A DNA stretch of 42,715 bases from Baffinella frigidus (Eukaryota > Cryptophyceae > Cryptomonadales > Baffinellaceae), in contig MU646423.1 in NCBI GenBank assembly GCA_026770585.1, positions 230,352 to 273,066 on the forward strand, written 5' to 3'. The notes below the pieces were generated by a model. That model saw only the letters and a program-made list of their open reading frames with translations. It had not been told where the DNA came from and made no database searches. Below, piece by piece: positions 10,301 to 20,215 of this stretch (the stretch's first letter is position 1; each line of letters starts with the position of its first letter). A program made the position numbers and the translations under genes.

Positions 10301-13079
10301 ATGTGTCTGTCAGCAGGACCGTGGAGTTCGTTTGAAACCCGACCTCGCGTCTTGCGACCTCGCGTTTTGTATAGCCAATAGGCGATTGTCTTGCGAGAAC
10401 GTGCGCCCCACCCTGCATCCCACGGTTGTAGCTGGGGCTTTGTACCAGGATGGGTGAAAAGATAGGTACGTGCACTAGGATAGGTGGAAATATAGGTACA
10501 TACACCGTGCACGCACCGAGTCGTGAGTCCAATAGTGAAGTTAGCGATCGATGCTAGGGTGAAACACCGTCCGCGTTTCGCCGGGCAGCTGTTTCCGTTG
10601 CAGCGAAGTACCCTGCAAGTTGCTATCCCGAAGTGGCCAAAGAGTGAATATTCACCCTGACTCGCCCTGGGCAGGTCCTTGGGCCCTACCGAAGGGTGTG
10701 TGAGCCTGCTGGGCACTTAAGGGACAACAATGGATTGGGCATGTCGGTGAGAAACACTATGTGTGTCGCAGGAGGGGACATGACATACCCTGAAAGTTGC
10801 TGGAACCCTGCATTGGGGCTACGCGATGTCTGGAACCCTGCGTTGGGCCTGAGCGATGAACCCTGCATTGGGACTAAGCGATGACTCTCGCAGGAGGAGA
10901 CATATCGACGCTCGCGAACCTGATATCGCTCCTCTGCAACCACATGCCCGAGGAACGCTTCATCCAGGACGACCCCGAGGTAGCGTGTGCACCCTAAACC
11001 CCACAACATAAACCCCGAACCCTCTGGGGATACTGCCCCATGTCGCTCGTGCGGGAACCTCTGTTCTCCTCAGTCAAATTGTCTGTGTAAAGTCACTCCG
11101 GTCATCCTACATGGGGCAGTACCCCCAGCAACCCCGAACCCAGAACCCCGAACCCCGAACCCCGAACCCCGAACCCCGAACCCCGAACCCCGAACCCCGA
11201 ACCCCGAACCCCGAACCCCGAACCCCGAACCCCGAACCCCGAACCCCGAACCCCGAACCCCGAACCCCGAACCCCGAACCCCGAACCCCGAACCCCGAAC
11301 CCCGAACCCCGAACCCTGAACCCTGAACCCCGAACCCCGAACCCTGAACCCCGAACCTCGAACCCCGAACCCCGAACCCCGAACCCCGCACTCCTGACCC
11401 TGGACCCGAAACACAAAAACCAAACCCCACACCTCAGAAACACAAAACACAACAAAAAACACACGAAGCACAACAACAAAACACAAAAAACACGACCACA
11501 AAACACACCCCCCTCACAGATTCCGGGGCACTACAACCTGACAGGCCTCGGCCTCGCGCGGCGCCTCATGTTCCGCTGCCTCGATCTTGACCCGTCTCAT
11601 CCCTGGGTAATCAACCTTCCCACCATCCACTCGGTAGGCTACGAGGCACGTCCCTCCCCGGAAATCCGTGGAGGGACGTGTCAAATTGCTGACGTTTGGC
11701 GTGTTTCTTGGGCAAGAATCCAATGATGAACGTCAGCACGGTTCCTCGTAGTGTTCCGAGCGGTAGTATGTGCTCCACGCTACTCCAGATTCCACCTCGT
11801 CAAGACCCTGTAGACAGGTCCTAGAGCCTTCAGGAAAGTGATTAACTTACCTCTGGGTATCTGCTCCACTCCACTCGAGATTCCACTCGAGATTCCACTC
11901 GAGATTTCATTCGAGATTCCACTCGAGATTCCACTCGAGATTGTGAGATTCCACTGGAGAATGCACTGGAGATGTACAGCATGCCTCCTGCACTCGGCGC
12001 ACCTCCTTGCGGTGTGGTTTGCCAGCGCTGCCTGGACCTTGGCCCGCCCAACCCCTGGGTATCATTGACCCCCCTAGAGACACCCGGGGAAATCCGCCAT
12101 CCCTCTCGAGATCTACACCACGCTGCTGGTACTAAACAGTCAAATCTGTTTTTTTTGACGCTGCTAGTACTCAACAGACAGATTTGATTTTTTTCGTGGC
12201 CTACAGTTGTGAAAACCGCTATCCCTTAAGTGGCGAGGCGGTCAAATTTGACCAGCAAGAGGTCCTAGGTAGGTCCTATCTGCTCTACGGTAGGGCGTAT
12301 GAGCCTACTGGTCACTTACGGGACATCCCCTCCATAAACGGCACGTCTTACCCCTGGCAGGTGCAAGACCAGGCGCCGATCCTCCTCTCCAAGGATCACC
12401 CGTCCTACGCCGAATACCGAGGCACCCTCGGACAGGTATCATCCTTCCCACTTAGCAGCTATCCAGGACCTTTTCACCTTGAATTCAAGGTGAAATCCCG
12501 GTTAGGTTCCAGGGCAATGGATACGATTCTAGTACAGATCGTTTAGACGGACTGAATTCGTGAAGCCCCCGGTGGCTGCTAAGTGGTCTGCCTCTCGGGT
12601 TGCCCGACTTATTCCAAGTTGGCATGCTGGGTGTGCGGTACAACCCCGTTGACTTTGGGGAAGGGAAGCGCCCGGGCTAACCGAATTGGTGCGCCCAGAT
12701 ACCCTGAGACAGCGCCCGGTACCATTCACGCTCGCTGTGTCTCACTCGTCTCACCAAACTTCGAGTTTGAATAATCACGATTTTGAACGGGGATGGTGTG
12801 CATCTTGGTTGGTTCAAGAAAAAGTTGTTAAAGGTTTGACCACTCTGAGGTTTGACCACTCTGAGCGTTGACCAATTCGGCGGGGGGCGGCAGTTCCGGC
12901 CGTCGGACTTCGAAATGGTCGATGGTGAGGCGGACCTCATCTGCCGCCCCGACGAGCCTCCCGCCCTTGGAGCCATTCTACCCGAGGACCTTGGAGCCAT
13001 TCCAGCCGGGGATGGGCCCGCTTCGGAGCCGGGCGAGGAGCCGATTGTTTGGAAGAGGCCTCAGCCGCCTAGGAAGTGA
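4391..13079 (+). CDS. TPR-repeat protein with N-terminal signal-like segment
   Basis: Exons: 4391..4698, 4874..5010, 5405..5491, 6398..6477, 7326..7434, 8440..8492, 9422..9485, 10170..10214, 10894..10979, 11520..11606, 12361..12435, 12894..13079. They total 1317 nt, so 438 aa, all GT-AG with phases that chain exactly. Residues 1-27 (MARMPWSVPTTAALLFTLGS then IAQLPCG) look like a signal peptide, and LRLRGG follows at 69-74. About three TPRs lie at residues 168-273: NHSLAVELFQALLVTEP with NNYATMLIH, LDKAEELLIRALELEPDY with TNLALILAAS, and GRVDEAEAKYTAVLLDNP with TNYAHFLQE. Roughly one repeat is encoded per one or two exons. The C-terminal part (GHYNLTGLGLARRLMFRCL, HPSYAEYRGTLGQ, an acidic/Pro-rich tail ending RPQPPRK) is not recognised. 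TPRs normally scaffold protein interactions; the partner is unknown. The signal suggests ER or plastid routing, which is inference. The start was chosen because the upstream ATG-less frame overlaps gene 1. Confidence 0.8.
5523..5650 (-). repeat. Dispersed repeat H, copy 2 (inverted)
   Basis: Reverse-complement partner of 381..510, inside TPR intron 3 (5492..6397). It contains CGCGTCAGATCTGACGCG and CTTTCAAGGGAAATGCC. Confidence 0.7.
6007..6038. repeat. Short TTTAGGG array (antisense orientation)
   Basis: Four units in TPR intron 3. This is one of the few arrays whose G-rich strand is the sense strand of the host gene. Confidence 0.85.
6559..6622 (+). pseudogene. Tandem copy of TPR exon 4 3' end
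   Basis: Matches 6427..6490 at most positions (ACGACACGATTGTCTTGAAC and ATGCTCATCCATGTTC), running across the donor into the intron. It lacks its own acceptor, so it is unlikely to be spliced in. It lies 70 nt downstream of the real exon. Confidence 0.85.
6636..6738 (-). mobile_element. SINE-like element, copy 3
   Basis: Reads on the minus strand as the common body ending GAGAGGAATAAAGAAGAAG. It is antisense in TPR intron 4. Confidence 0.7.
6928..7050. mobile_element. MITE-like element, family D copy 1
   Basis: Imperfect inverted ends (AAGGGGGGTGGAAGACTTGA against AGGTCGTCCACCCTT) enclose blocks shared with 9220..9330 (CATCACCCTGCTGTATTGC and GGTAGCACCCTAC). Located in TPR intron 4. Confidence 0.65.
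7094..7117 (+). mobile_element. SINE-like 3' end fragment
   Basis: Only GGCTCGAGAGTAATAAAGAAG remains. It is the one copy in sense orientation. Confidence 0.5.
7435..7860. repeat. Degenerate tandem array containing exon 5 donor copies
   Basis: Units of CTTTCAGAACCCAAGAAAAG and GATGCCGTAGCCC repeat about ten times in TPR intron 5. Copies of the exon 5 end plus donor (GCTGCCTCCGGTGC) recur at about 7529 and 7610, directly after the real one at 7425..7438. Confidence 0.75.
8508..8770. repeat. CCCTACA heptamer array, TPR intron 6
   Basis: About 35 units, nearly pure CCCTACA with some CCCTAAA and CCCTTCA. It starts 15 nt after the donor of exon 6, with the C-rich strand in sense. Confidence 0.92.
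9220..9330. mobile_element. MITE-like element, family D copy 2
   Basis: Ends AGGGTGGACAACTTAATTCC and GGTATCAGGTCGTCCACCCT form imperfect terminal inverted repeats; the internal blocks match 6928..7050. Located in TPR intron 6. Confidence 0.7.
9906..10168. repeat. CCCTAAA heptamer array, TPR intron 7
   Basis: About 30 units dominated by CCCTAAA with some CCCCTAA. It abuts the CAG acceptor of exon 8, so it forms the pyrimidine-rich intron end. C-rich strand in sense. Confidence 0.93.
10624..10733. mobile_element. MITE-like element, family C copy 1
   Basis: Terminal inverted repeats TATCCCGAAGTGGCCA and GGGCACTTAAGGGACA, with the centre CAGGTCCTTGGGCCCTACC. Related to 12220..12326 and 20835..20942. 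Located in TPR intron 8. Confidence 0.7.
11026..11117. mobile_element. MITE-like element, family E copy 1
   Basis: Ends GGGGATACTGCCCCATGT and ACATGGGGCAGTACCCCC are inverted repeats. The right half (AAGTCACTCCGGTCATCCTA) recurs inverted at 26085..26128 in a MAPK intron. Confidence 0.7.
11135..11400. repeat. CCCCGAA heptamer array, TPR intron 9
   Basis: About 37 units, almost pure CCCCGAA. C-rich strand in sense. It is followed by an A/C-rich tract (ACACAAAACACAACAAAAAA-like) up to the exon 10 acceptor. Confidence 0.93.
12026..12061 (+). pseudogene. Tandem copy of TPR exon 10 3' end and donor
   Basis: CGCTGCCTGGACCTTGGCCC then CCCTGGGTAT matches the true end at 11577..11610 (RCLDLDPSHPW then donor). 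It is a truncated exon copy 0.45 kb downstream in intron 10. Confidence 0.75.
12220..12326. mobile_element. MITE-like element, family C copy 2
   Basis: Ends TATCCCTTAAGTGGCGAG and TGGTCACTTACGGGACAT, internal palindrome GTCAAATTTGAC. Located in TPR intron 10. Confidence 0.7.
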
Positions 13080-14216
13080 GAGGGGGAATACAGAAGGATG
13101 CGCAAATACAGAAGGATTCCTGAGTCCAAATACAGAAGGGTGCCTCGCTCGTTGAAAGCAGCCCCCGCCCCCTAGCTAGCTAGGGACCACCGTGCAGGGA
13201 TATCCGGTACAGGGGTATCTCGCTCATAAGAAACTGCCTCCCCCAAGGACCCTACAGTAGGCCTATGCCTGGCTAGGGCCCTATGGTGGCCCTGGGGGGG
13301 GGGGCAGTTTCTTATGAGCGAGTTACCCCTGAACACGTAAAATCCACCCCCGACACCAAGACACTTTGATAAAGGCAACTGCGCTTGTTGCGCTTCGTTC
13401 GTAGAACAGAGTTTTCCCCACCCAGGACCCGTGCCACTTGTTAAACGTCCACGCCCGGACGAACTACGAAGCAACGGGGACGCCAAGCGACGTTGATCAG
13501 TCTACAGAGGCCTGAATAGCTGACGCACGGACCGCCTTCGTATTCTCTCGTTGGTGAAGGTCCCTGGGTCGGGGGAGGGTTCGCAAGGTTCGTTAAAATT
13601 TGAAGGTTCGTTCGTACAGGTGCAATTTTACGAGCTATTTTTTTCTTCAGGTCACGGGCCCCTGGGGTCCAATTGTCATCACGTGACATCTGATCTTTTG
13701 AAATGTGGATTTATGCTCCGACCGGTGGGTGTTCGAGCTATCAGTAGTACGAGCTCGTACATGTAGAAGGGTCACTGAAAACAAGACGTCGTTTAGATGG
13801 CTTTAACTTTCCTCGACAACAGCCCTTGAGTGTTTCCATGTGTTTCCAAGTCTTCCAGATAGACTAAATTTGGGGGTGTCAACCCGCACCGTTTCTTCGC
13901 ACGTTCAATTTTAACAGACCGGTCACCATCGTGAAAGTCATCAAGTAGTTCAATGTGAAAAGGTCATCAAGACACAAAGTCATCAAAGTGTAAACTTTTG
14001 ACAAACAGCCTCAAGAACGTGCCCTTTCGCCGTGTGGTGCGTTTTGACGCCTGTAATTTTGCCCGCAAATACTTTCAAGGGCCCTTATTTTGAAACGGAA
14101 GCCATCTAAACGAGGTCTTGTCCTGATGACCTTGCTAAGACCCACCTGTCGCTCCACTGAACACACAGACCCCCCCCCTTTTGGGATACAAGAAGAGCCC
14201 CAGATCGCGCAGGCTC
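13080..14216. other. Intergenic region between TPR and pseudokinase genes
   Basis: 3' flank of the TPR gene and 5' flank of the kinase gene. It holds a short tandem GAATACAGAAGGATGCG-type repeat (13087..13150), one family A MITE and small AGTCATCAAG repeats near 13940. I see no convincing exon, although an untranslated or very short first kinase exon could hide here. Confidence 0.5.
13210..13330. mobile_element. Palindromic MITE, family A copy 1
   Basis: Starts CAGGGGTATCTCGCTCATAA, ends TTATGAGCGAGTTACCCCT; the arms are long inverted repeats (CATAAGAAACTGCC against GGCAGTTTCTTATG). The centre has ACCCTACAGTAGGCCTATGC. Same family at 19561, 20254, 20616 and 21047, with a partial copy at 24439. 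Confidence 0.85.
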
Positions 14217-15749
14217 ATGGTAATGGACAACGGGACGGACCCGCCCCCTCTCACGTGGGGCACAAGCATGATGCTCGCACACAACCTCAACCTCGTCGAT
14301 CCACACAAAAAAATTCACAAATTCACATCCTGCACGTCCTTCGGCAGCCTCCATTCCCTGGCAGAGGACTCCGAGGTTTCCGGGCACGGGTCGGACGCGC
14401 TAGGGTCCCCTGAAGGCACGGGATGGCTGCACGACTCCGGGTTCAACTCGTTGCCGGGATCCCCGGCACAGCCGCAACAGTATAGAACTTCATCAAACTC
14501 CGGAGCCTCTTCAACGCGTTCAAGTTCTGAAAGAGAACGGCCAAAAATTCTGTCAGACTTCATGAACGAGAAGTCCCGGGTTGGTGACGGGGCCGGGGGG
14601 GGATCTTCCGTCTCGCTCATCTCTCGTGACTGTGTGGCTCTCGGGTCGCTACTTTTTCAGGACGAATTTGGGAAGGTAAACCCCAAACGCAACCCCTGGT
14701 TCGCGTTCTGAACGCAGTGCCACCAGACGTAGATGTCACGGATCGCTCAGCAACTGCGACAGCAGATGCACACGGCCCACACTAGACAAGTCATGGAGAG
14801 CCCTGACGCCCTTTTGATAGAGCACGTGCTCCGTCTCTCGTTCAACGCCTTGCCCGCACCGTGACCTTGATTCACGCTCACCTAGCTCAGGCAGGCGCCC
14901 TACTGCAGACGTTTCTCAGTCATGGGCAGCACGTTGTCGTAGCGCTCAACCCTCAATGTTGAGTCTGATCAGCCCTTCAGCAGACTGCTGTTAAAATTTT
15001 GACTCGATTTGCTGATATAACCACCCCTCAACCCTCCACCCTAAACCAGGTGTATGCAGCGACGTGGATAGGCGTGAAGACACGCGTGCGCGTCATCAGC
15101 TTGAGCGAGCAAGGGATCTCGTCCCAGCACTTCTACAGAAAAATCTCGCACCCAATTCGGCACCCGTTCGTCGAAAGCCACCTAGGATGCATCGCCAGCA
15201 TGGACGCCTCGAATGAGGTCTGGGCGATGTCCGAGGCTGTCACCCATCAACTTCTGGTTCTTCCCCCCTTCCCCCACCCCCCTTCTCCCCCCTTCCCCCA
15301 GAAGCCGTCTCGCTACCTGGCCAGTCTTGACACTGTGTCAAGCCTCCCCCCCCGCGGCGCGGTGTGTGCGATGGCAGCAGCTCTGATCTCAGCGCGCGGT
15401 GGGTTTCGCATGGTGTGTTGCATTAGCAGCACTCTCATCGCAGCGCGCGAAGGCACACAGCGCGCTGGGTTTTCCGTGGCGCGTCGCAGCAGCCGCGCGC
15501 TGAATCTCTGTTACCCGCAGCACTCTGCTGACCACCACTCTGAATCTCTGCCAGCCTGTCTGAATCTCTGCCACACGCAGCACTCGTCAAAGCAGCACTC
15601 CGAATCTCTGGCTCTCTCTCTCTGAATGTGAGTGGCACCACAGGTGCTGGCCCCGACGCTGCGCTCCCTCTTCGAGGCGCGCAAGATGCAGGCCTTGATG
15701 GTTCAGTGGGCACTCGAGGTGCCTCCCCTCTCTCGCTCTCCTTCTCTCC

Positions 15750-15825
<76 letters not shown>

Positions 15826-15983
15826 TCACCCCTCGCACACATCTTCCCAAGCATTCACCCGCCCCTTACCTCACCGCACCGACCCCACCCCCCCCCTTTC
15901 CTCTCCACGCGTCGCTCCTCACACCATGCGCACACACCCTCTCCTCTGTTAATGTGGTTTGCTAATATACCAACCCTACAACC

Positions 15984-16035
<52 letters not shown>

Positions 16036-16067
16036 CTCCCTCAACCCTCAACCCTCAACCCTCCTCC

Positions 16068-16120
<53 letters not shown>

Positions 16121-19100
16121 AGCAGGTGAGCACGTGTTCGTGTCTCCATCCACCTCCCCCCTGGCTCCATACCGCGGTCGTGTATGTCAACTTAACAAAC
16201 CTCGCCCCCCCTCCCCCTTCCCCCCGCAGATGTCCAAGGTGCTGTCCTCTCAAGTAATCACATCACGCGTCACCGCAGATGTCCTCTCCTCGAAGCACAT
16301 CACGTGTCACCGCAGATGTGGTGCTGTGCTTCCTCCACGCCTTGAACCCTCTCCTCTGAGCACATCACTTTTCACCGCAGAGGTGTGAAGAGCGCTGTCC
16401 TCTCCACTAATCGCATCACGTGTCACCACAGATGTCCCCTCCTCTGAGCACACCACTTGTCACCACAGATGTGCAGAGCGCTGTGCTTCCTTTACGCCTC
16501 GAACCCCCTCATCTTCATCGGGTCGTGTATGTCAACTTAACCTCGCCCCCCCCCCCCACGTTTCTCCGCAGATGTGCAGGGCGCTGTGCTTCCTCCACGC
16601 CTCGAACCCGCTGGTCGTGATCGGGGACCTCAAGCCTGACGACATCCTCATCGACTCTGGTGAGCGACCCCTCTAATTTGATTTTGGAACAAGGCTGAAA
16701 TTGCATAGTGTTCTTTCTCTCCAGGTTTGGTTGGGTTATCACCTACTTCATTCACGCGCCCCCATGCCCTTGAGGTCATTGAGCTTAATACAGATAGTCT
16801 TTGCACTGGAGCGTCTGTACCGAGTCCTAATTTCACCTCGTCCTGCTTTGGACCCCGCTCATGTGTGCTGTACCTAGCTACCGTAAGGGGAAAGACCCTT
16901 TCCTATACGCTTCCGTCGCCCCTGGCTGAATAACGCCTCAGACAGCTTGAGCCCTTGTTCTCGCCCCCCCCCCCCCCCCCCTGGCTCCGCACCGCGGTCG
17001 TGTACGCCAACTTGGCAAACCTCACCTTTCTTGATAAAGTTCGTCTCTCCCCGCAGACATGCACGTGAAGGTGGCGGGGGGTTCTCACCTACTTGAGACA
17101 CGCGTCCCCATGCCCGTTGGGTCATTCAGATTTCCTCTCGTCCTGCCTTGAGCACCACGAATCGCGCACGCTCGACTTAATACACCTCACCTTCCCCTTT
17201 CCTCCCCGCGCCGCAGACATGCACGTGAAAGTCGCGGGCGTCGGGCTGAAGATCGCTCTTCGGCAAGACAAACGCGGCTACGTGCCCACCACGGCATCCA
17301 GCCTCGACTCACCCTACCTCGCCCCTGAGTACCCCCCCGCCCACGCACCCCCCGCCCACACACGCCCCCCTAGCCCGCCCACACTCAATCTCTACAGCCT
17401 TGCCTTTCCATGCAGTACCCCCCAGGCGATGCATCACCAAAACGTGTAGATAGGCGCTGTGTCTTCAGCAATGCGTTTTGGGGGGGCGGTATGGCATCAG
17501 CAATGCGTCTAGATGGACGTGGGGTGTAAGGAACCTGTTGGCGATGACCGCGTTACGTCGACCACACGGGAGAGGTGGGCGGCGCACGTGGGACGTCCCA
17601 CGCTGCCAGCGAACCAGACATGCAGACAGGCAGGCAGGCCTCGAGGAAGGCAGGCAGTCAGCCAGGCAGGCAGTGAGGCAGAGAGGCAGGCCAGGCAGGC
17701 CAGACAGCCTTGCTAGGCTATCTTGCTCACGCTCCCCCGTGGCTTCCCAGCACCTCTCCAGCTTGGTCCCGCGCCACTCTCAAGTAGAAGCGTACCTTGT
17801 CTTTTCTTGGCGTCCATGTCCTTGTCTTACAAGGCCTTCGCGCAAGGGAATACATGGTGGCCATGCTGGGTTCGATCCGTAGTAAACCTTTTATCTCTCT
17901 CTGGAAGGTTCGGGGATGAAAGCGCAAGTTTGTTGCGCACCACTCCCAACTACGCGGGATCATTTTCAGAGGTGGGAGAAATAAGCGCGCACGCCCCCCA
18001 TTGCAGGTTCGCGCTCGACGCAGCGAGCGCGGCGCACTCTCCCGCCTCGGACATGTTCTCCCTCGGGCAGATCCTGATGTTCATGGCCAAGTACGGGAGA
18101 CTCCCAGAGCGCGTGCTGCCCCCCTCCGGAGAGGAGTCACCCGCGCCCCACCCTCTTCGCCGGTACGCCGCAACCCAACTTCTTCTTCTTCTTTATTACT
18201 CTCGATACAGGTCCTAAATGAGGCCCTTGAGCCTTGATTTGAGTGATACAAAAGTCTATGAGCCTTAGGCAACGGGTCCGCCTCCAAGACAAGAGCTACA
18301 TTCTACACATACACAAGACAACAGCCCCCCAACACCAGCCCTAACCCTCAACCCTACACCCTACACCCTACACCCTACACCCTACACCCTACACCCTACA
18401 CCCTACGCCCTACACCCTACACCCTAAACCCTACACCCTACACCCTNNNNNNNNNNNNNNNNNNNNNNNNNNNNNNNNNNNNNNNNNNNNNNNNNNNNNN
18501 NNNNNNNNNNNNNNNNNNNNNNNNNNNNNNNNNNNNNNNNNNNNNNNNNNNNNNNNNNNNNNNNNNNNNNNNNNNNNNNNNNNNNNNNNNNNNNNNNNNN
18601 NNNNNNNNNNNNNNNNNNNNNNNNNNNNNNNNNNNNNNNNNNNNNNCCCTGTCATACCCTGAACCCTGAACCCTGAACCCTGAACCCTGAACCCTGAACC
18701 CTGAACCCTGAACCCTGAACCCTGAACCCTGAACCCTATACCCTAAACCCTAAACCCCATACCCTAAACCCTAAACCCCATACCCTAAACCCTCAACCCT
18801 CAACCATAAACCCCAACTGGTGTGACGCGGTCGCTTTCATCAACTTAATAAACCTCGCCTCACCCTCAGGAGCAGGCACGGGTCGTCGTCAGCGCGCGAA
18901 GAAGTGAGTTCTGAAAGCGTCCGGATTTATCCTGGAGTTGACGCGTGTTTCCCTATCCCGCAGGAGCAGGCACGGTTCGTCGTCAGCGCGTGAGGAGGTG
19001 CTCGCGCTCGCGGAAAGCTGCATCTCGCTCGACCCTGCGTCGCGCCCCTCTGCCGCCAACGCCATCTCACTGCTCGAGGCCGCTAAGGAGCAGGTGCGGA

Positions 19101-20074
19101 GAGAGGGGTAGAGCGAGAGAGATGGAGGGAGGGAGGGAGATAGACAAAGAGCGAGATAGAGAGAGAGAGCGCGCGCGCGAGAGCGAGGGAGAGCGAGGCG
19201 ACACCATTCTAACTTCACTTTGCCAGATTCCACCACGTGTGTTGCATCTCCTTGCTCAAGGCCACCAGGGAGCAGGTGCACTTATTCACGCGTGTTGACT
19301 TTATTCGAATGAGGAGATGCGCGGCGTAGAATTGAGGCGAGCTTAGAAAAGGACCCGGGTACTCTCCGGTCAGAGACACGACTCTCACTTTGCCAGAATC
19401 CAGCACGTGTTTTGCACGGACACTTGCAGTTGCCTAGGCGCACATCCCCGCCGACGCCGCCCTCACCCACCCTGATGGCATTGATACCCGCGCAACCGTT
19501 TTGATACCCACGCGACCACGCAATCCTGGATACCCACGGAACCACGGAATCCTGGATGTTGTACAGGGGTACCTCGCTCATAAGTAAGCGCACTCCCCTG
19601 GACCCTACAGTAGGGCTATGCCTCGGGCCCTATGGTGGTCCCTAGGAGGGGGGGCGGTTTCTTATGAGCAAGGTACCCCTGTTCTGTGGGGTACGTGCGC
19701 TCCTGCTCCGAGAAGCCCTCGAGCCCGCCTCGACTCTCGAAATCGTGCAACCAAGTAGGTGTGTGCCCGGTCCTCAGATGGACTACAGTGGTTCCTCGCG
19801 AAGGTGGACACGCATCTCCCTAGATTCTCACGGTACGGCTAGTCCTAGGAGCATAGGACCACCCTAGAGGCTGTGCGTATCCTTATTCGCGAGTAACCCC
19901 TGTAGCTACACCTTAAGTGCACGTACGTGCGCCTGACGTCGTTCCCTTAAGGAAGGGCTGATCCTAGCAGCATAGGACCACCCTAGGGGCTGTGTGTGTC
20001 TTAACTCGCGGGTAACTGAACGACTTTTCCCTTGGCAGGGCAAGACTGGGGGCGCTTCGTGCTGCGTCATGTGA
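14217..20074 (+). CDS. TKL-like pseudokinase with C-terminal CaaX box
   Basis: Exons: 14217..14675, 15050..15238, 15644..15718, 16572..16659, 17217..17328, 18007..18162, 18964..19093, 20039..20074 (1245 nt, 414 aa, all GT-AG, phases chain). A Ser/Gly-rich N-terminus (1-130) precedes a kinase fold: LISRDCVALGSLL and EFGKVYAATWIG (glycine-loop region, first glycines missing), RVRVISL (beta-3 Lys slot is Ile169), NEVWAMSEAV (hinge), CRALCFLHASNP, VIGDLKPDDILID (catalytic-loop Asp260 and Lys262 kept, Asn changed to Asp265), KVAGVGLK (DFG replaced by GVG, 278-280), SPYLAPE, SDMFSLGQILM and CISLDPASRPSA. Loss of the VAIK Lys and DFG Asp predicts no phosphotransfer. The last exon ends SCCVM; Cys411 is a CaaX cysteine whose Met favours farnesylation, implying membrane attachment. 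The start is the first in-frame ATG after a stop-free stretch, so a small upstream exon is possible. Confidence 0.8.
15747..15822. repeat. (CT)n microsatellite
   Basis: CT dinucleotide run in pseudokinase intron 3, pyrimidine strand in sense. Confidence 0.9.
15972..16126. repeat. CCCTCAA heptamer array, pseudokinase intron 3
   Basis: About 20 units of CCCTCAA with a few CCCTCCT. C-rich strand in sense. Confidence 0.92.
16228..16540 (+). repeat. Decayed tandem copies of pseudokinase exon 4 acceptor and 5' end
   Basis: CGCAGATGTGCAGGGCGCTG is the true exon 4 start (16568). Four to five earlier versions occur at about 16228, 16277, 16312, 16428 and 16466 (CGCAGATGTCCAAGGTGCTG, ACAGATGTGCAGAGCGCTGT and similar), some running through CTTCCTCCACGCC. 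Only the last keeps a full exon with a donor. Confidence 0.85.
17047..17076 (+). repeat. Copy of pseudokinase exon 5 acceptor and start
   Basis: CCCCGCAGACATGCACGTGA then AGGTGGCGGG duplicates the real exon start at 17211..17236. It diverges after about 20 coding bases. Confidence 0.85.
18179..18293 (-). mobile_element. SINE-like element, copy 5
   Basis: Full-length minus-strand copy: GAGGCGGACCCGTTGCC to GAGAGTAATAAAGAAG(AAG)n. Antisense in pseudokinase intron 6. Confidence 0.75.
18340..18446. repeat. CCCTACA array left of gap
   Basis: About 14 units, mostly CCCTACA, C-rich in sense, running into the assembly gap. Confidence 0.92.
18447..18646. other. Assembly gap (200 N)
   Basis: Exactly 200 N inside a heptamer array of pseudokinase intron 6. 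The left flank is CCCTACA and the right flank CCCTGAA, so the true array is unresolved. Confidence 0.98.
18647..18810. repeat. CCCTGAA/CCCTAAA array right of gap
   Basis: About a dozen CCCTGAA units change into CCCTAAA/CCCATAC types. C-rich strand in sense. Confidence 0.92.
18864..18900 (+). repeat. Copy of pseudokinase exon 7 acceptor and start
   Basis: CAGGAGCAGGCACGGGTCGT then CGTCAGCGCGCGAAGAAG duplicates the real exon start at 18961..18998. Confidence 0.85.
19241..19280 (+). repeat. Copy of pseudokinase exon 7 end and donor
   Basis: GCATCTCCTTGCTCAAGGCC then GGGAGCAGGTGC mirrors the true exon end around 19062..19098 (SLLEAAKEQ then donor). Confidence 0.7.
19561..19682. mobile_element. 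Palindromic MITE, family A copy 2
   Basis: GTACAGGGGTACCTCGCTCA at the left pairs with CTTATGAGCAAGGTACCCCT at the right; centre CCCTACAGTAGGGCTATGC. Located in pseudokinase intron 7. Confidence 0.85.
19784..19905. mobile_element. Palindromic MITE, family B copy 1
   Basis: Left TACAGTGGTTCCTCGCGAAG, right TTATTCGCGAGTAACCCCTG; centre GGCTAGTCCTAGGAGCATAG. A partial right half recurs at 19942..20013. Confidence 0.75.
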
Positions 20075-20215
20075 CGCCCCCCGATCTAGTGTGTCGATCT
20101 AGTGTGTCGATCCAGTGTGTGTAGAATGTATGTGTTATTATGGAGCCAGCGTTGAATGAACGGTGCTTTCCCCCATCAAGGAAGTGGGTGGTGTGTCATG
20201 TGCATTGTTGCCGCC

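Noticed and set aside
11111-11506. Long ORFs on both strands through the CCCCGAA array
   Set aside because: Heptamer repeats are open in several frames; the region is an intron between two in-phase TPR exons.
14315-14620. Minus-strand acidic ORF
   Set aside because: Shadow of the first pseudokinase exon, which continues in frame into the kinase domain.
15975-16126. CRISPR-like or minisatellite locus
   Set aside because: Seven-base units with no spacers, in a eukaryotic intron.
17409-17424. Alternative acceptor TGCAGTACCCCC in pseudokinase intron 5
   Set aside because: Continues into non-kinase sequence with early stops; the acceptor at 18006 gives the SDMFSLG motif in phase.
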